A stretch of 16,490 bases of DNA from the NCBI GenBank assembly GCA_964343355.1, contig CAYFJC010000028.1:1-16490 (forward strand), read 5' to 3'. This document shows, in pieces, positions 15,078-16,490 of this stretch (position 1 is the stretch's first letter; each line of letters starts with the position of its first letter). A model generated the notes under the pieces. It was given only the letters and a program-made list of their open reading frames with translations, was not told the origin of the DNA and searched no databases. The position numbers and the translations under genes are program-made. The stretch comes from MED-G78 sp964343355. Lineage in GTDB: Bacteria > Pseudomonadota > Gammaproteobacteria > Magnimaribacterales > D2472.

Positions 15078-16490
15078 GTATTCAATTTAAAACCATTAAA
15101 GATTTATCTTCTATGCTTAGATCAAAAGAGATCTCTAATCATGAATTAACTCAAGAAACTTTTAATCTAATTGAAAGTTATAAGCATCTAAATGCTTTCA
15201 TAACATTAAATAAAGAAAGAGCTTTAATCAAAGCGAGTGAGTTGGACAAAAATCTTTCTGAATTAAGTTTATCCGGAATACCTATAGCTCAAAAAGATCT
15301 ATTTGTAACTAAGGACTTAAGGACAACTTGTGGCTCTAATATGCTTTCAAATTTTATTCCGCCATATTCTGCAACTGTTATAGAAAATCTTGAAGCAGCT
15401 GGATGTATCTCGGTTGGCAAAACTAATATGGATGAATTTGCTATGGGATCATCCAACGAAACAAGCTTTTATGGCAATGTGCTTAATCCATGGGGGCAAA
15501 ACTTAGTTCCTGGAGGAAGTTCTGGAGGTTCTGCTGCTGCTGTTGCTGCAGGAATTGTTCCAGCTGCTACAGGTACTGATACAGGTGGCTCTATAAGACA
15601 ACCAGCTTCTTTGTGTGGAATAACTGGTATAAAACCAACCTATGGAAGAATTTCTAGATGGGGAATGGTTGCATTTGCGTCCAGTCTAGATCAAGCCGGT
15701 CCTATGGCAAGAACAGCAGAAGATTGTGCAATTCTTATGAATGAAATGTGCTCACATGATCCAAAAGATACTACCTCATTAGATGAGAATGTACCTGATT
15801 TTACAAAAGGTATTGATGCGCCTATTAAAGGTTTAAAAATAGGCATAGTGAAAGAATTTGATTTATCTAAGCTTGATAGTGATGTTGTGAAAGTTTTTGA
15901 AGATTCAAAAAAACATTATGAATCTCTTGGAGTTGAGTTTGTTGAAGTCTCGCTACCCAACATCAATCTATCTGTTCCAACATATTATGTAGTTGCGCCA
16001 GCAGAGTGCTCCTCTAATTTATCAAGATTTGATGGGGTAAGGTATGGAAATAGATGTGATGATTCGAAAGACTTAGAAGATCTTTATATTAGAAGCAGAT
16101 CTGAAGGTTTTGGTGATGAAGTTAAGAGAAGAATTTTAATTGGTTCATATGTTCTTTCTGCTGGGTTCTACGATGCATACTATAAAAAAGCACAACAGGT
16201 TAGAAGATTAATTAAAAATGATTTTGATAATGCATTTGAAAAAGTTGATTTAATTATGTCTCCAACAACAAGAGGAACTGCTTTTGAAGCAGGCTCTATG
16301 AGTGATCCTATAGAGATGTATCTTGAAGATTTATTTACTGTTCCAGCAAATCTGGCTGGACTCCCTGGAATATCCATTCCAAATGGGCACGTGGATAATA
16401 AACCTTTAGGATTACAATTAATTGCAAATTCATTACAAGAAAGTCTGCTTTTTAATGTTGCTCATAATTTTCAAATGACGACTGACTGGC
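15074..16490 (+). CDS. gatA: Glu-tRNA(Gln) amidotransferase subunit A, 3' end cut by window
   Basis: The open frame runs from the ATG at 15074 to the window edge, 472 codons, with no stop; full GatA is usually about 480-490 residues, so only a few residues are missing. GatA is the amidase that releases ammonia from glutamine. The amidase-signature triad is complete: K74 (AQKDLF), cis-Ser S149 in PGGSSGGSAAAVAAG, and nucleophile S173 in TDTGGSIRQPA, with the same spacing as in S. aureus GatA (79/154/178). The tail GLPGISIPNG and KPLGLQLIA is typical. It overlaps gatC by four bases. gatB, which carries the tRNA-binding kinase part, would be expected just beyond the window. Confidence 0.97.
   Translation, partial: MSIQFKTIKDLSSMLRSKEISNHELTQETFNLIESYKHLNAFITLNKERALIKASELDKNLSELSLSGIPIAQKDLFVTKDLRTTCGSNMLSNFIPPYSATVIENLEAAGCISVGKTNMDEFAMGSSNETSFYGNVLNPWGQNLVPGGSSGGSAAAVAAGIVPAATGTDTGGSIRQPASLCGITGIKPTYGRISRWGMVAFASSLDQAGPMARTAEDCAILMNEMCSHDPKDTTSLDENVPDFTKGIDAPIKGLKIGIVKEFDLSKLDSDVVKVFEDSKKHYESLGVEFVEVSLPNINLSVPTYYVVAPAECSSNLSRFDGVRYGNRCDDSKDLEDLYIRSRSEGFGDEVKRRILIGSYVLSAGFYDAYYKKAQQVRRLIKNDFDNAFEKVDLIMSPTTRGTAFEAGSMSDPIEMYLEDLFTVPANLAGLPGISIPNGHVDNKPLGLQLIANSLQESLLFNVAHNFQMTTDW

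Noticed and set aside
16180..16377. A 65-codon minus-strand frame near the right end
   Set aside because: It lies inside the continuous gatA frame, which carries conserved residues throughout; no signal of its own.
1..16490. Defence island, prophage, insertion sequence, CRISPR or biosynthetic cluster
   Set aside because: Every sizeable frame belongs to a known housekeeping family, and no direct-repeat array, transposase or terminal inverted repeats were seen.

Overview
The window is a compact, AT-rich stretch (G+C about one third by eye) of a bacterial chromosome carrying only housekeeping genes. The families and their order point to a gammaproteobacterium. zapE/degS, murA-ibaG-mlaC, kdsD-lptA-lptB-rpoN, yhdP-mreD-mreC-mreB and gatC-gatA all have their counterparts or usual neighbours in the murA/lpt/rpoN/mre part of gammaproteobacterial chromosomes. 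The base composition, very short spacers, gene overlaps and missing members of normally intact clusters suggest a streamlined, probably aquatic lineage of the SAR86 type. That placement is an inference; no rRNA gene is present to test it.

Layout from left to right. (1) Bases 1-34 are AT-rich with no recognisable feature. (2) zapE (minus) and degS (plus) diverge with overlapping start regions. (3) degS meets murA tail to tail; murA, ibaG and mlaC form a minus-strand operon read from a promoter at about 4186-4194. (4) In a 45-bp spacer that operon diverges from kdsD-lptA-lptB-rpoN-mgtE (plus), which covers KDO synthesis, LPS transport, sigma-54 and magnesium uptake. (5) mgtE meets yhdP tail to tail. 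yhdP is the last gene of a minus-strand mreB-mreC-mreD-yhdP operon for cell shape and envelope lipid transport. (6) A 79-bp spacer with back-to-back overlapping -10 boxes separates mreB from gatC-gatA (plus), two subunits of the tRNA-dependent amidotransferase. gatA runs off the right edge.

Most of the genes serve the envelope. MurA begins peptidoglycan synthesis, MreBCD direct cell-wall elongation, KdsD and LptA/LptB supply and export LPS, MlaC and YhdP concern phospholipid movement between membranes, and the DegS-like protease belongs to a family that monitors periplasmic protein quality. ZapE, RpoN, MgtE and GatCA serve division, transcription, Mg homeostasis and translation.

Only about 210 of 16,490 bases lie outside predicted genes, and no gene-free stretch reaches 100 bp. 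I found no tRNA, rRNA, CRISPR array, insertion sequence, integrase or phage gene, and no convincing unknown multi-gene system. The points worth a second look are the missing partners (mlaABDEF, kdsC, lptC, hpf/ptsN/rapZ/npr, maf/rng), the DegS variant at a known allosteric position, promoters that imply leaderless or near-leaderless mRNAs, and the unusual mreB leader.
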